A stretch of 64,000 nucleotides of DNA from positions 124,001 through 188,000 of the forward strand of contig CAMNTH010000001.1 in NCBI GenBank assembly GCA_946557785.1, written 5' to 3'. Each line of letters starts with the position of its first letter. Position 1 is the first letter of the stretch. The notes beneath the pieces were generated by a model. It did not search any database and had not been told where the DNA came from. It was given only the letters and a program-made list of their open reading frames with translations. Positions 27,726 through 36,942 of this stretch are shown piece after piece. This DNA is from an uncultured Blautia sp. (GTDB lineage: Bacteria > Bacillota > Clostridia > Lachnospirales > Lachnospiraceae). Position numbers and translations under genes: made by a program.

Positions 27726-27764
27726 ATACCCCATTCTACGTTATGGCGGCGCAGAATGGGGTAT
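27726..27764 (+). terminator. Hairpin terminator after the GH106-like gene
   Basis: ATACCCCATTCT pairs perfectly with AGAATGGGGTAT (12 bases) around a 15-base loop. Only a weak T-rich tail follows. Confidence 0.65.
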
Positions 27765-27816
27765 TACTTAGGTGTTTATGGGATGGTCCCTTTGGAGCTT
27801 GGGAATAATCAATAGA

Positions 27817-28410
27817 TTACTGCTGTAATAACCGGATCAATTCTTCCTTCGTATATTCCTGGAGTGTGATTTGTTTTCCGTCAATATAAAGCGTGGGGAC
27901 GCAGCCTACCTGAAGTTCATTCTTTGCATAGGCAACAGCTTCTTTTTCCTTTGCGGCATATTTGCCTGAAACAAGTGCTTCTTTAAATTCACTTTGATTT
28001 AATCCAAGGCTTCCGGCCAGCTGCGTAAGCACATCCAGATCTCCGATATCTTTTTCATCAATAAAATAAGCATGATACATAAGGTCACTGTAAGCATCTG
28101 CGCACCCTTGGCCCTGTGCGAAATGAAATCCCTCAAATGCAAGCCTGGTATAAGGCCTGGGAGAAACTGCGGGGGGGAATTTGGCGTCTAATCCAAGCTG
28201 CCTGGAAGGCTCTTCCAATACACGATAGCGAATCTTTCTTTCTTCATCATGATAAGTATCCACACGTTCATTGGGCTCCTCTGTCAGCTCATAAGGCTGT
28301 GTAATGATTTTGGCTGAAATGCCGGTTTCTTTTAATGCTTCCTTTAATGCTGCCTTGGCAACAATACAGTAGGGGCACACAAAATCCGTTACAAATACAA
28401 TTTCCTTCAT
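27817..28410 (-). CDS. DsbA-family thioredoxin-fold oxidoreductase
   Basis: A 197-residue protein with CPYC near the N-terminus (VTDFVCPYCIVAKAAL), a helical insertion, and the cis-proline loop GCVPTLYIDGK, as in the FrnE/DsbA-like group. No signal peptide, so it acts in the cytoplasm, perhaps as a thiol oxidoreductase or glutathione-S-transferase kappa-like enzyme. ATG 28410 has AGGGAG upstream; the longer frame lacks one. Confidence 0.88.
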   Translation of the reverse strand: MKEIVFVTDFVCPYCIVAKAALKEALKETGISAKIITQPYELTEEPNERVDTYHDEERKIRYRVLEEPSRQLGLDAKFPPAVSPRPYTRLAFEGFHFAQGQGCADAYSDLMYHAYFIDEKDIGDLDVLTQLAGSLGLNQSEFKEALVSGKYAAKEKEAVAYAKNELQVGCVPTLYIDGKQITLQEYTKEELIRLLQQ

Positions 28411-28612
28411 ATGCAATCTCCCTTCAAAAGAAATATAATGGTATATTTGATGTTGTTGGGGGCAAAAAGCCTCTATAACTATGATACTGTCTGAAAAGGA
28501 AAGTGTCAACCTGTACAATACGGAAGATGCCTGCCTGTGAACAGTAATGATTGGCGGATGAGGAAAAATAGGATATAATTGACAATAACATTAAAAAAGA
28601 AGGTGAATGCAT

Positions 28613-29614
28613 ATGAAGTACAAAAAATTATACGGTACGGATATGGTTTTAAGCAATCTGTGCCTTGGAACTGCCGGTTTTGGTGAAAAACTCACAAAGG
28701 AACAGTCCTTTGAAATGCTGGATGCTTTTGTGCGCAGGGGAGGAAACTTTATTGATACGGCGAATGTATATTGCCGCTGGGTACCTGGGCTTAATAACTG
28801 CAGCGAAAAGATTATCGGAGAGTGGCTGAAAAGCCGGGGAGCATACCGGAATGTGGTAATTGCAACAAAGGGCGGCCATTATACTATGGGAGATCCTAAC
28901 CGTACCTCCAGAGTAAATGAAACAGAGATTCGAAAAGATCTGGAGGAAAGTCTGCATACGCTGGGGCTTGAACAGATGGATTTCTACTGGCTTCATCGGG
29001 ACGATCCGGACAGGCCGGTGGAAGAAATCATAGATATCCTGGAGAAGTTAAAAGCTGAGGGAAAAATACGCTATTACGGATTATCCAATTACCATACTGA
29101 CCGTTTAAAACAGGCATATGATTATTTGAAAAAACGCGGGCTTAACGGTTCCTATGCCGTATCCAATCAATGGAGCCTTGCACAAGCAAATAAAAACATA
29201 AATACAAACCAGGATCCTACAATGGTAACCTTTTCAAAGGAAGAATATGAGTGGCATAAGGAGACAAAGGTTCCTGTAATTCCATTTACATCCACTGCCC
29301 TTGGCTTCTTTGAAAAGCTGAAAAAAGCAGGAGTTCTGGTGGAAGCGGGCAGGCTGGCTGCAAAGGGAAATCAGGACATGATTCCGGCTTCCATCCGGGC
29401 TGTTTACTGGAATGATGAGAATCTTAAAACCTACGAAATACTATTGAAGCTTCAAAAGGAAACAGGACACTGTCTCCAGGCGTTGTCAGCAGCCTTTTTC
29501 TTCGCCCAGCCTTTCCAGGCAATTCCAATCGGCAGCGGCAGAACGCTGGAACAGCTGGAAGGTTTCCTGGAAGCCAGTGAGATAGAGCTTTCTTTGGAGC
29601 AGTTTGGGAAATAG
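28613..29614 (+). CDS. Aldo/keto reductase
   Basis: A 333-residue NAD(P)H-dependent reductase with the AKR barrel: FIDTANVYC (catalytic Asp and Tyr), VIATKGGH (Lys), DFYWLHRDDP (His), and the cofactor loop GSGRTLEQLEGFLEA at the C-terminus. It reduces aldehydes or keto sugars. ATG 28613 is nine bases from GAAGG; ATG 28607 is only three away. It sits next to rhamnosidase genes, so a sugar-derived substrate is plausible. Confidence 0.92.
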   Translation: MKYKKLYGTDMVLSNLCLGTAGFGEKLTKEQSFEMLDAFVRRGGNFIDTANVYCRWVPGLNNCSEKIIGEWLKSRGAYRNVVIATKGGHYTMGDPNRTSRVNETEIRKDLEESLHTLGLEQMDFYWLHRDDPDRPVEEIIDILEKLKAEGKIRYYGLSNYHTDRLKQAYDYLKKRGLNGSYAVSNQWSLAQANKNINTNQDPTMVTFSKEEYEWHKETKVPVIPFTSTALGFFEKLKKAGVLVEAGRLAAKGNQDMIPASIRAVYWNDENLKTYEILLKLQKETGHCLQALSAAFFFAQPFQAIPIGSGRTLEQLEGFLEASEIELSLEQFGK

Positions 29615-29637
29615 CTTCAACAGGAAAGAATCAGCTT

Positions 29638-30687
29638 TTAGCTTCCGGAAATTCCTTCCTTTATCCCATTTAGTTTACGAAAACAGCTGGGAGTAATCCG
29701 CCTGTGACGTTTAAACATACGGATGAAGGTTTCTGGATTTTTGAAGCCAATTTTTTCGCTGATATCAGCTACACTTAGCTGAGTATATAATAAATAATTT
29801 TCGCTTTGCTGCAGCCGGATATTTTCCTGAAGTTCAGAAAAAGTGCAGCCTGCAATTTCCTTGATGATCTTGGAACAATAGGGCACAGAGAAATGAAAAT
29901 GTCCTGCAATTTCCTCTAAAGAGGTTTCTGCATAGTTGTTGACAATATAATTAAAAAGATCATTTTCGTAGGAGTTTTTTGCCCTGTAGCACTCAGGAAC
30001 TTCAAGGTTCTTCTTATGGCGGCGGATAAGCTGAGTGAAAAAGATAGTCATAATACTGCAGATAATACGATCAGAATATTCGTCAGGCTGCATCTGTTCC
30101 ATGTGCATATCCAAAATATAGTTTTGGATAACAGGGTCTTTTCCTGTATGAAACAGCAGATAAGGCATTTTCTTCTTGGCATAAATATTGTTAAGGAAGA
30201 ACATGGAAATCTGGGTTTTGTCCCTGACTGTATTAATAAAAATATCCATAAAAGTACTGTGACGGATGAGAATATTCAGAACCAGGCTATTGTCAAATAC
30301 TTCAATAGCATGGGTCACATCAGGAGCCATAATGCACAGATCCCCTTCGGATAGTTCTATAGTTTTGTTGGAAAAGTGCTGGATACATTTCCCGGAAAAT
30401 ACATAAATCATTTCAAAAAAAGAATGCTCATGATGAAAAACAGGGAAGTATCTGGGATGTTTTATAATAGCCGTATTTCTGTTTGGGGCGAAAAATTCCT
30501 CTTCCGGCCGTTTATTCTCCAGATCTTCCGGATGTAGGACATAACCTAGATATTCCTTTTTAGATTGGTTTTTTTGAAGAAATTCCTCCACAGACTGTCC
30601 AGCTTTTTTTAGCTCATAAAATTCCTTATAAAATAATTCTTCTTCACTAAATTGATTTAGATTTTCGATGACCAGTTGGTAATTCAT
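29638..30687 (-). CDS. AraC-family regulator with cupin domain
   Basis: A ~349-residue regulator: cupin sensor HHEHSFFEMIYVFSGKCIQH and LSEGDLCIMAPDVTHAIEV, then a C-terminal DNA-binding domain with TSLEEIAGHFHFSVPYCSKI and LSVADISEKIGFKNPETFI. Start is uncertain: no ideal ribosome site is present before ATG 30687, and a TTG at 30699 or GTG at 30741 could be used. It diverges from the GH78 gene and probably controls it. Confidence 0.9.
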   Translation of the reverse strand: MNYQLVIENLNQFSEEELFYKEFYELKKAGQSVEEFLQKNQSKKEYLGYVLHPEDLENKRPEEEFFAPNRNTAIIKHPRYFPVFHHEHSFFEMIYVFSGKCIQHFSNKTIELSEGDLCIMAPDVTHAIEVFDNSLVLNILIRHSTFMDIFINTVRDKTQISMFFLNNIYAKKKMPYLLFHTGKDPVIQNYILDMHMEQMQPDEYSDRIICSIMTIFFTQLIRRHKKNLEVPECYRAKNSYENDLFNYIVNNYAETSLEEIAGHFHFSVPYCSKIIKEIAGCTFSELQENIRLQQSENYLLYTQLSVADISEKIGFKNPETFIRMFKRHRRITPSCFRKLNGIKEGISGS

Positions 30688-30901
30688 AAAATTTTTCAAG
30701 ATTCCTTTCAGTTTGTAAAATATACCAGAATATGTGTTCACGGAAGTCGTATTATTTAATTATAAAAGAAATGATATGTAAAGTCAATTCGATTGATAAT
30801 ACACGGTCATGGTATGAGGAAGCTTCTTTTTATATAATAAACTCAGGAATTGCACTGAATTTAAGAAAAGAAAGCAGAGCTGCAGAAAGGATGATCAGAT
30901 C

Positions 30902-33616
30902 ATGAGTCAAAAACTTATATTAAAGGATTTTTCGGTAGAGCATCAAAAATCACCCATAGGAATTGACTGCCGAAAGCCGCTATTTGGCTGGAAGTTGGTA
31001 AGCCAGGAGAAAAATATTGTCCAGACTGCCTGTCGGCTTAAGGTTTATTCAGACGGAATTTTGGAAGCAGATACAGGAAAAATAGAGTCCGGGAATAGTA
31101 TAGAAGTGATGATACAGGAGTGGGAAACAAAACCTATGACTGCTTACCAGGTATTGGTGACTGTTTGGGATAACTATGGAAATCAGGCAGAAACAGAAGG
31201 CACTTTTGAAACGGGACGCCTTGGGGTTCCTTTTACTGCAGTCTGGGTGGAACCGGAACAGATTCCCACAGAAAACAGCTGGAAGAACAAGAGCATGAAT
31301 TCTGAAACAGTAGGTGCTAACGTATTTGCTGGGATAGAAAGGGATTTTGCAGAATTTCAGCCAGCACAGTATATCAGGATTCCCTTCCAGGTAAATAAAG
31401 AGCTGAAAAAAGCACGGGTATATGCTACTGCCCATGGCCTTTATCAACTGGAAGTAAACGGAATCCGTGGGGATGACCGGGAGTTTGCACCGGAGAATAC
31501 CACCTATCATAAAATCCTTCAGTACCAGACCTATGATGTAACCGGTTTGCTGCAAAAAGGAAAGAATGTCTTTGGTGTGATTCTTGGTGACGGATGGTGG
31601 TCCGGACGCGTGGGGGTAAGCGGGGATTCCTGCCAGTATGGGGATAAGCTGGGTCTGCTTTTGGAAGCGGTTCTGACTTATGAGGATGGAACGCAAGAAA
31701 TTGTTTGTGCGGATCAGGGGCTTTCCACAACAGGACCAATTGTCTATTCGGATCTTTTTGTAGGGGAAAAATACGATGCAGGGAAGGAACTGCAAGGATG
31801 GAGTCAGGCAGATTATGATGATTCCTTTTGGAAACCTGTAAAAAAGGCAGAGTATTCCATGGATAATCTGCTCGGTCAGTATGCACCGCCTGTGCGGATT
31901 GCTGGGTGCTTTACCCCAAAGGAAATCTTCCGTTCACCTAAGGGAAAAGTGATTCTGGACATTGGCCAGGTAGTTGCCGGACAGCTGGAATTTACGCTGG
32001 AGGCAAAAGCAGGAATCGAAATAAAGCTGGAACATTCAGAAATTTTGGATGAGGAAGGGAACTATTTTAACAACATTTTAGGAACCAATAAAGAGCAGAC
32101 GGATGTTTATATTACAAAGGATGGATGGCAGATATTCCGGCCTCATTTTACCTATCATGGATTCAGGTATGTGCGTATAAGCGGATGGCCCGGCAGCATT
32201 TCTCTGGAGCAGTTCAAGGTCTATGTTTATGCCAGTGAGATGGAGGATATTGGAGAATTTGAGACCTCTGATGAGCGCATTAACCGCCTGCAGAAAAATA
32301 TTTGGTGGAGCCAGGTTTCGAATACTATTTCCATTCCAACAGACTGCCCTCAGAGGGAAAAAGCCGGGTGGACAGGAGATATTATGGCATATGCTCCAAC
32401 AATGTGTTTCCTTCGAAATGCAGATGCATTTTTAACTGGATGGATGGCTAATGTACGGGCAGACCAGCTGGAAAATGGAGCGGTTCCTATGATCGTTCCC
32501 TATTTGAAAGCCTATGAAATTTTTGTAAATAATTCTACGCATACGGACACAAGCTGCGGCTGGGGAGATGCGGTGATACTGGTTCCATATGCCGTTTATC
32601 AGGCATATGGGGACAAGAGGATTCTGGAAGAAAACTATCAAGCCATGAAGAAATGGATGGATTATATCCGGGATCGGGCGGCAAACCATCATCCGGAAGA
32701 ATATGAAACGTGGACGGAAGAGAGGAAAAAACGCAGCCGATATCTTTGGAATACAGATTTCCATTATGGCGACTGGCTGATTCCAAGCCTGGTGCTTGGA
32801 AACCCTGATGGCGAAGCGATGATGCAGACTGCTTATGCAACAATGGAAATTGTTGCCCCGGCCTATTATGCCTTTAGTGCAAAGACAATGGTTCTGGTAG
32901 CAGAAGCTCTTAGCAGGGAAGATGATGCTGCTTATTACCAGTCCTTATATGAAAAAATCAGGACTGCATTTATAGAAGAGTATGTACATGAAGACGGAAC
33001 CATGGATGCAGATTTTCAGGGAATCTATGTGATTGCTTTGAAAAACGGTCTTGTTCCTGAAAAGATCCGGCCGCTGATGACAGAGCATCTTTGCAGTATG
33101 ATTGAGAAAAATAACGGATGTCTTGATACGGGATTTTTAAGTGTTTTGTTCCTGATGGATGTACTGTGTGAAAATGGCAGACGGGATATGGCGTATAAAC
33201 TGATGTTCCAGACCAAGTGCCCAAGCTGGCTGTACGAGGTGGAAAAGGGTGCAACGACTATGTGGGAAAGCTGGGGAGCTATTGGAGAAGACGGGGCGGT
33301 TAGTACATACAGCTATAACCATTATGCATTTGGCTGCGTAGGGGATTGGATGTACCGGGAAATGGGCGGTCTGCAGGCTATTGAACCGGGATATAAAAAG
33401 ATACGGGTAGCTCCTGCACTGGACTGTGGCTTAAGCTGGGCGAAGGTAAAGGAAGAGACTCCTTATGGAGAGGCCTCTGTAGAATGGAAAATAGAGGACA
33501 AAAAGATTTCTGTGTCTCTGTTGATTCCGGCAAACACAACGGCGCAGGTCATTTTGCCAGGCAGAGAGACGGAGACTGTGGGAAGCGGAAGATATACCGT
33601 TATTTTGGATAGATAA
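30902..33616 (+). CDS. Alpha-L-rhamnosidase, GH78 family
   Basis: A 904-residue enzyme without signal peptide, so cytoplasmic. Domain order follows GH78: N-terminal beta domains (with DGWWSGRVG and VILDIGQVVAGQLEF), the (alpha/alpha)6 catalytic barrel starting near residue 470, and a C-terminal beta domain (GYKKIRVAPAL). The active-site stretch SIPTDCPQREKAGWTGDI holds the general-acid region and TTMWESWGA the conserved Glu. It hydrolyses terminal rhamnose from imported oligosaccharides or flavonoid glycosides. It probably works downstream of the secreted GH106-like enzyme. Confidence 0.95.
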   Translation: MSQKLILKDFSVEHQKSPIGIDCRKPLFGWKLVSQEKNIVQTACRLKVYSDGILEADTGKIESGNSIEVMIQEWETKPMTAYQVLVTVWDNYGNQAETEGTFETGRLGVPFTAVWVEPEQIPTENSWKNKSMNSETVGANVFAGIERDFAEFQPAQYIRIPFQVNKELKKARVYATAHGLYQLEVNGIRGDDREFAPENTTYHKILQYQTYDVTGLLQKGKNVFGVILGDGWWSGRVGVSGDSCQYGDKLGLLLEAVLTYEDGTQEIVCADQGLSTTGPIVYSDLFVGEKYDAGKELQGWSQADYDDSFWKPVKKAEYSMDNLLGQYAPPVRIAGCFTPKEIFRSPKGKVILDIGQVVAGQLEFTLEAKAGIEIKLEHSEILDEEGNYFNNILGTNKEQTDVYITKDGWQIFRPHFTYHGFRYVRISGWPGSISLEQFKVYVYASEMEDIGEFETSDERINRLQKNIWWSQVSNTISIPTDCPQREKAGWTGDIMAYAPTMCFLRNADAFLTGWMANVRADQLENGAVPMIVPYLKAYEIFVNNSTHTDTSCGWGDAVILVPYAVYQAYGDKRILEENYQAMKKWMDYIRDRAANHHPEEYETWTEERKKRSRYLWNTDFHYGDWLIPSLVLGNPDGEAMMQTAYATMEIVAPAYYAFSAKTMVLVAEALSREDDAAYYQSLYEKIRTAFIEEYVHEDGTMDADFQGIYVIALKNGLVPEKIRPLMTEHLCSMIEKNNGCLDTGFLSVLFLMDVLCENGRRDMAYKLMFQTKCPSWLYEVEKGATTMWESWGAIGEDGAVSTYSYNHYAFGCVGDWMYREMGGLQAIEPGYKKIRVAPALDCGLSWAKVKEETPYGEASVEWKIEDKKISVSLLIPANTTAQVILPGRETETVGSGRYTVILDR

Positions 33617-33645
33617 TGTTTTGAAACAAGTAGGAAGGAAAAAGC

Positions 33646-34027
33646 ATGGAATATAAGAATTTTAAAGACGAAATTAAATTATCCAGACTGGGCTTAGGGA
33701 ACATGCGTCTTCCTGTAAAAGCAGATGAGCAAGGCCAGCCCATTGATTATGAAAAGGCAAAAGAGATTATTGATTATTCGTTGAAGCATGGGATTAATTA
33801 CTACGATACAGCGTATATTTACCATAATGGAGAATCAGAAGGGTTTGTTGGAAAAGCTCTGGCTGAGTATCCAAGAGACAGCTATTATGTGGCGGATAAA
33901 TATAATTTTCAGGCGAAACCGGATTACAGGGCACAGTTTGCAGAGCAGCTTGAACGGCTTCAAATGGATTATATCGACTTTTACTGAGTATATGAAGGAA
34001 CTGGCAAAAATGATGGAGGAATTATGA
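33646..34027 (+). pseudogene. Aldo/keto reductase, truncated remnant
   Basis: The first 113 residues match an AKR of the ferredoxin-containing type (LSRLGLGNMRLP, YYDTAYIYHNGESE, LQMDYIDFY), but a stop comes right after DFY, where LLH would follow; normal length is ~330-380. A different frame then gives EYMKELAKMMEEL and a stop that overlaps the next start as ATGA at 34024. The pattern suggests that the interior was deleted and only the two ends of the original gene (or of two genes) remain. The catalytic His and the cofactor domain are missing. Confidence 0.75.
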
Positions 34028-34569
34028 GAAAAATACTGGTAGTTGTAGGAAGCGGAATAAAAGGAGGAAATACAGATAAGCTTGCGGATGCTTTTATAAA
34101 AGGAGCATCTGAAACAGGTCACCAGGTGGATAAGATTTTCCTTGGAGATATGGAGCTTCACGGCTGCCGTGGGTGTGCAGCCTGCCAGAGGAACGGAAAT
34201 CAGTGTATTGTCAAGGACATTATGCAGGAGATATATCCTCTTGTAGAACAGTGCGATACGATTGTAATGGCGTCACCTTTGTTCTTTTGGACTTTATCTT
34301 CTCAGATCAAGGCATTTTGGGATCGTCTGTATGCGTTATCTACAGAGAATAGATACCCGTATAAGGAAAGTGCTCTTCTGATGACAGCAGATGATGATAG
34401 TGCCTGGACCTTTGAAAAACCGGATAATTACTACCGCTTTATTACCAATGCTATTGGCTGGAAGAGTCTGGGCGGTTATTTTGCCGGAGGCTGTCACGGA
34501 GCAGCAGAGAAACGATTTATAGATGAGAAACATCTTCGGGGAGCCTATGAATTTGGAAAATTCATCTAA
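34024..34569 (+). CDS. NAD(P)H-dependent FMN reductase / flavodoxin-fold protein
   Basis: A 181-residue flavoprotein. The FMN phosphate loop is VVGSGIKGGNTDKLADAF; GCRGCAACQRNGNQC is the Cys-rich segment of iron-sulfur flavoprotein-like members; MASPLFFWTLSSQIKAFWDR contacts the flavin. It likely transfers electrons from NAD(P)H to small acceptors in the cytoplasm. Overlap of four bases with the upstream frame implies translational coupling. Confidence 0.9.
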   Translation: MRKILVVVGSGIKGGNTDKLADAFIKGASETGHQVDKIFLGDMELHGCRGCAACQRNGNQCIVKDIMQEIYPLVEQCDTIVMASPLFFWTLSSQIKAFWDRLYALSTENRYPYKESALLMTADDDSAWTFEKPDNYYRFITNAIGWKSLGGYFAGGCHGAAEKRFIDEKHLRGAYEFGKFI

Positions 34570-34602
34570 GAAAATGGAATAAGTGAAATCATGTATTTCA
34601 GA

Positions 34603-34645
34603 GGACTGGGGCATATCAAAATATCAAAGCCGCCAGTCCTTTTTG
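34603..34645 (+). terminator. Intrinsic terminator after the flavoprotein gene
   Basis: GGACTGG (34603) and CCAGTCC (34633) pair, followed by five Ts. The next gene converges from the other side. Confidence 0.75.
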
Positions 34646-34656
34646 GGAAAAGATAT

Positions 34657-35943
34657 TTATAGATCATATTCTTCTTTGGGCGCAACTCTTATGATAAAAC
34701 TGAGCAAACCTAAGATAATATAGCAAATTAAGCTCCCTAAATAAGTGCTTTCAATGTCACTGCTTCTTTGGAAGATCGTATGGCAGAAATTAATAAAGTA
34801 TACGGATACAAAATTGCCCAAACTTAGGGAAGCGATGAGGAATGTGGCTGTAACAGGAGCCAGGACGCTGCCTGCCGCTTTTCCATTATATAACTGAAAA
34901 ACAGACATCATGGCATTGAAGGAAATCCCTGCAAGCACAACTCCTGTGAGTATGGATGGGAGCGTAGGCAGAAATAAAATAAGTGCCATGCCAACAGCAA
35001 AAACCATGCACATAATTCCAAGAATCCGGGTTTTCAGCCTTTGAATAAGGGGATGAAAAAACAGATTGATCATAACGCCTGCAAGTCCGTAAGCGGAAAT
35101 CGCAATTCCTGCAAGGAAGGAAGAGCCTATATTATTTGCAGCCATGTAGGAAGAGATTCCCGAAAGCAGCGGGTATAAAGCAGCCGTAGCAATGAACTGC
35201 ATAAGAATATAATAAATAACACGCCAGCTACATTTGACGCCTTTTTTTGTATGACATGGTATGCATTCTGCTTTCAAAGAGTCTGCACTCAGGGCAGCTT
35301 TTGCGGAGGTTATATTCCATTGGGGTTCTTTAAGAAAGAACACCATAATTTCCAATGGGATGATGGCAAGAATATCAATGAGGAAAGGAAAATCCCATCT
35401 AAGCCCTGCAAGAAGTCCTACAATGGGGGCAGCTGCCATAGCACCTGCGTTCATAAGACTTGAACCATAGCCAATGACTTTGGCCTGCTGGTCTTGTGGG
35501 ACTGATTCAAGAATAAGGGAATTGCGCATGGCAATAAATCCAACACCAACTCCAACAAGTGCACGGAAAAATAGAATAAGCATCCAGTTGGATGAAAAGA
35601 AAAAGGGTGCTATTCCAGCAAGCATAATAAGTGCTGTTCCGCAGATGGCGCAGAAACGATAGCTGATCTTCTTCCCGGCAATACTCCCAATAAGAACCGT
35701 TACCGGAAGGGAGACGAGAGAAGGCAGTGAAGTAACCAGGCGTACCTCTGCAGGAGAAAGCTGCGGCCAGGCATCTATCATTGACTGAACAGCAGCATTC
35801 ATAAAGGAACCTGCACCTGAAAATAAAAAAATAGAGAGTATGGCAATTTGATTCCAGCTTAATCCCATGAAGACGGCTCTAAAGGAGTCTGAGGTATATG
35901 TGCTTTGAAAAGATGACCTTTTTGTTTGATTTGCAGATGCCAT
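34657..35943 (-). CDS. Major facilitator superfamily transporter
   Basis: A 428-residue protein with about 12 membrane helices; the loop between helices 2 and 3 is LIGSIAGKKISYRF, a diverged MFS motif A. It belongs to the drug or small-molecule exporter type. ATG 35943 is preceded by TTAGGAGGTACTTT. It is divergent from a TetR gene whose operators fill the shared region, so it is probably induced by its own substrate. Confidence 0.92.
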   Translation of the reverse strand: MASANQTKRSSFQSTYTSDSFRAVFMGLSWNQIAILSIFLFSGAGSFMNAAVQSMIDAWPQLSPAEVRLVTSLPSLVSLPVTVLIGSIAGKKISYRFCAICGTALIMLAGIAPFFFSSNWMLILFFRALVGVGVGFIAMRNSLILESVPQDQQAKVIGYGSSLMNAGAMAAAPIVGLLAGLRWDFPFLIDILAIIPLEIMVFFLKEPQWNITSAKAALSADSLKAECIPCHTKKGVKCSWRVIYYILMQFIATAALYPLLSGISSYMAANNIGSSFLAGIAISAYGLAGVMINLFFHPLIQRLKTRILGIMCMVFAVGMALILFLPTLPSILTGVVLAGISFNAMMSVFQLYNGKAAGSVLAPVTATFLIASLSLGNFVSVYFINFCHTIFQRSSDIESTYLGSLICYIILGLLSFIIRVAPKEEYDL

Positions 35944-36104
35944 AAAGTACCTCCTAATATCGTAATGGATAAGAATCGTATGATACCTGCGGGCAGTTTT
36001 CATGCTTTGCGTTCCCTGGTACCATTTTATATTTGTATTATAGATTTTTGTTTGAAAAAAGAGTATGGCTTCAGATAATCTATTTAATTGACTTTGGTTA
36101 ATTA

Positions 36105-36152
36105 TTGACAAACATACCAGCGGTATGATAATATAAACATACTGATGGTATG
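36105..36152. promoter_or_regulatory. tetR promoter with two TetR operators
   Basis: TTGACA (36105-36110), 18 bases, TAATAT (36129-36134). Operator 1, CATACC-AGC-GGTATG (36113-36127), lies exactly between -35 and -10; operator 2, CATACT-GAT-GGTATG (36138-36152), overlaps the transcription start. Outer arms ACAAACATACC/GGTATGTTTGT form an 11-base inverted repeat. Divergent MFS transcription would be blocked too. Confidence 0.85.
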
Positions 36153-36173
36153 TTTGTGTGGAGGTGAAGTAAA

Positions 36174-36827
36174 ATGGCTAGAAATAAACATCCTGAAGAA
36201 ACAGCAAATCTGATATTGGATACAGCACTGCGCCTGTTTATGGAAAAGGGATATGAGCATACATCTATTCAGGATATTATCAACCAGTTAGGCGGTCTTA
36301 GTAAGGGTGCTATTTATCATCACTTTAAATCTAAGGAAGATATTCTGGCAGCTGTTACGGACAGGATTACTGCAGACTCTAACAGGATGCTTCAGGAAAT
36401 CCGTGACCGCAAAGATATGAACGGGAAGGATAAGCTGAAAGCAATATTCCGGGAATCCCTGCTTCGGCCTGTGCAGGACGAGATTTTTACAGTAGCACCG
36501 GATATGAGCAGCAATCCAAGGCTGATGTACAGTATTTTGAAGGAAACCATGGATTTGACAGTTCCGGACTATATCCAGCCTATTTTGGAAGAAGGAAGTG
36601 CTGACGGTTCCATTTTGGCGGAGCATCCCAAAGAAGTATCGGAGATGCTGATGCTGCTGACAAATTTTTGGCTGAATCCCATGATATTTAATAGCACCGT
36701 GGAGGAGAGCTGCCGGAAGTTCCAGGTTTTGGATCAGGTTCTGCAGGGAATGGGACTGGATGTCTTTGATGAGGATATGAAGAACAGGCTGGAAGAGCTG
36801 ACGCAGATTTACCGGGAACATCAGTAA
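36174..36827 (+). CDS. TetR/AcrR-family repressor
   Basis: A 217-residue repressor. The N-terminal helix-turn-helix (ILDTALRLFMEKGYEHTSI, then GGLSKGAIYHHFKSKEDIL) is classical; the remaining residues form a helical ligand-binding domain. It probably binds the CATACC/GGTATG operators on both sides of its gene and so controls the two MFS exporters. Start follows GGAGGTGAAGTAAA. Confidence 0.95.
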   Translation: MARNKHPEETANLILDTALRLFMEKGYEHTSIQDIINQLGGLSKGAIYHHFKSKEDILAAVTDRITADSNRMLQEIRDRKDMNGKDKLKAIFRESLLRPVQDEIFTVAPDMSSNPRLMYSILKETMDLTVPDYIQPILEEGSADGSILAEHPKEVSEMLMLLTNFWLNPMIFNSTVEESCRKFQVLDQVLQGMGLDVFDEDMKNRLEELTQIYREHQ

Positions 36828-36840
36828 AGCATAAAATATT

Positions 36841-36888
36841 CTGCCCTGATTGATGTGTGGCAAATGCACAAGGGCAGATATATTTTTA
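36841..36888 (+). terminator. Terminator after tetR
   Basis: CTGCCCT (36841) pairs with AGGGCAG (36871) over a 23-base loop that itself can fold; ATATATTTTT follows. It isolates the second MFS gene, which has its own operator. Confidence 0.65.
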
Positions 36889-36896
36889 AACAAATA

Positions 36897-36915
36897 CATA
36901 CCGTCGTTCGGTATG
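36897..36915 (+). promoter_or_regulatory. Third TetR-type operator, ahead of MFS gene
   Basis: CATACCG-TCGTT-CGGTATG, a 7-5-7 palindrome using the same CATACC/GGTATG arms as the two operators upstream of tetR. It sits 28 bases before the second MFS start. Confidence 0.75.
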
Positions 36916-36942
36916 AAATGTGAAAGAAAGGAAAGGATTATT

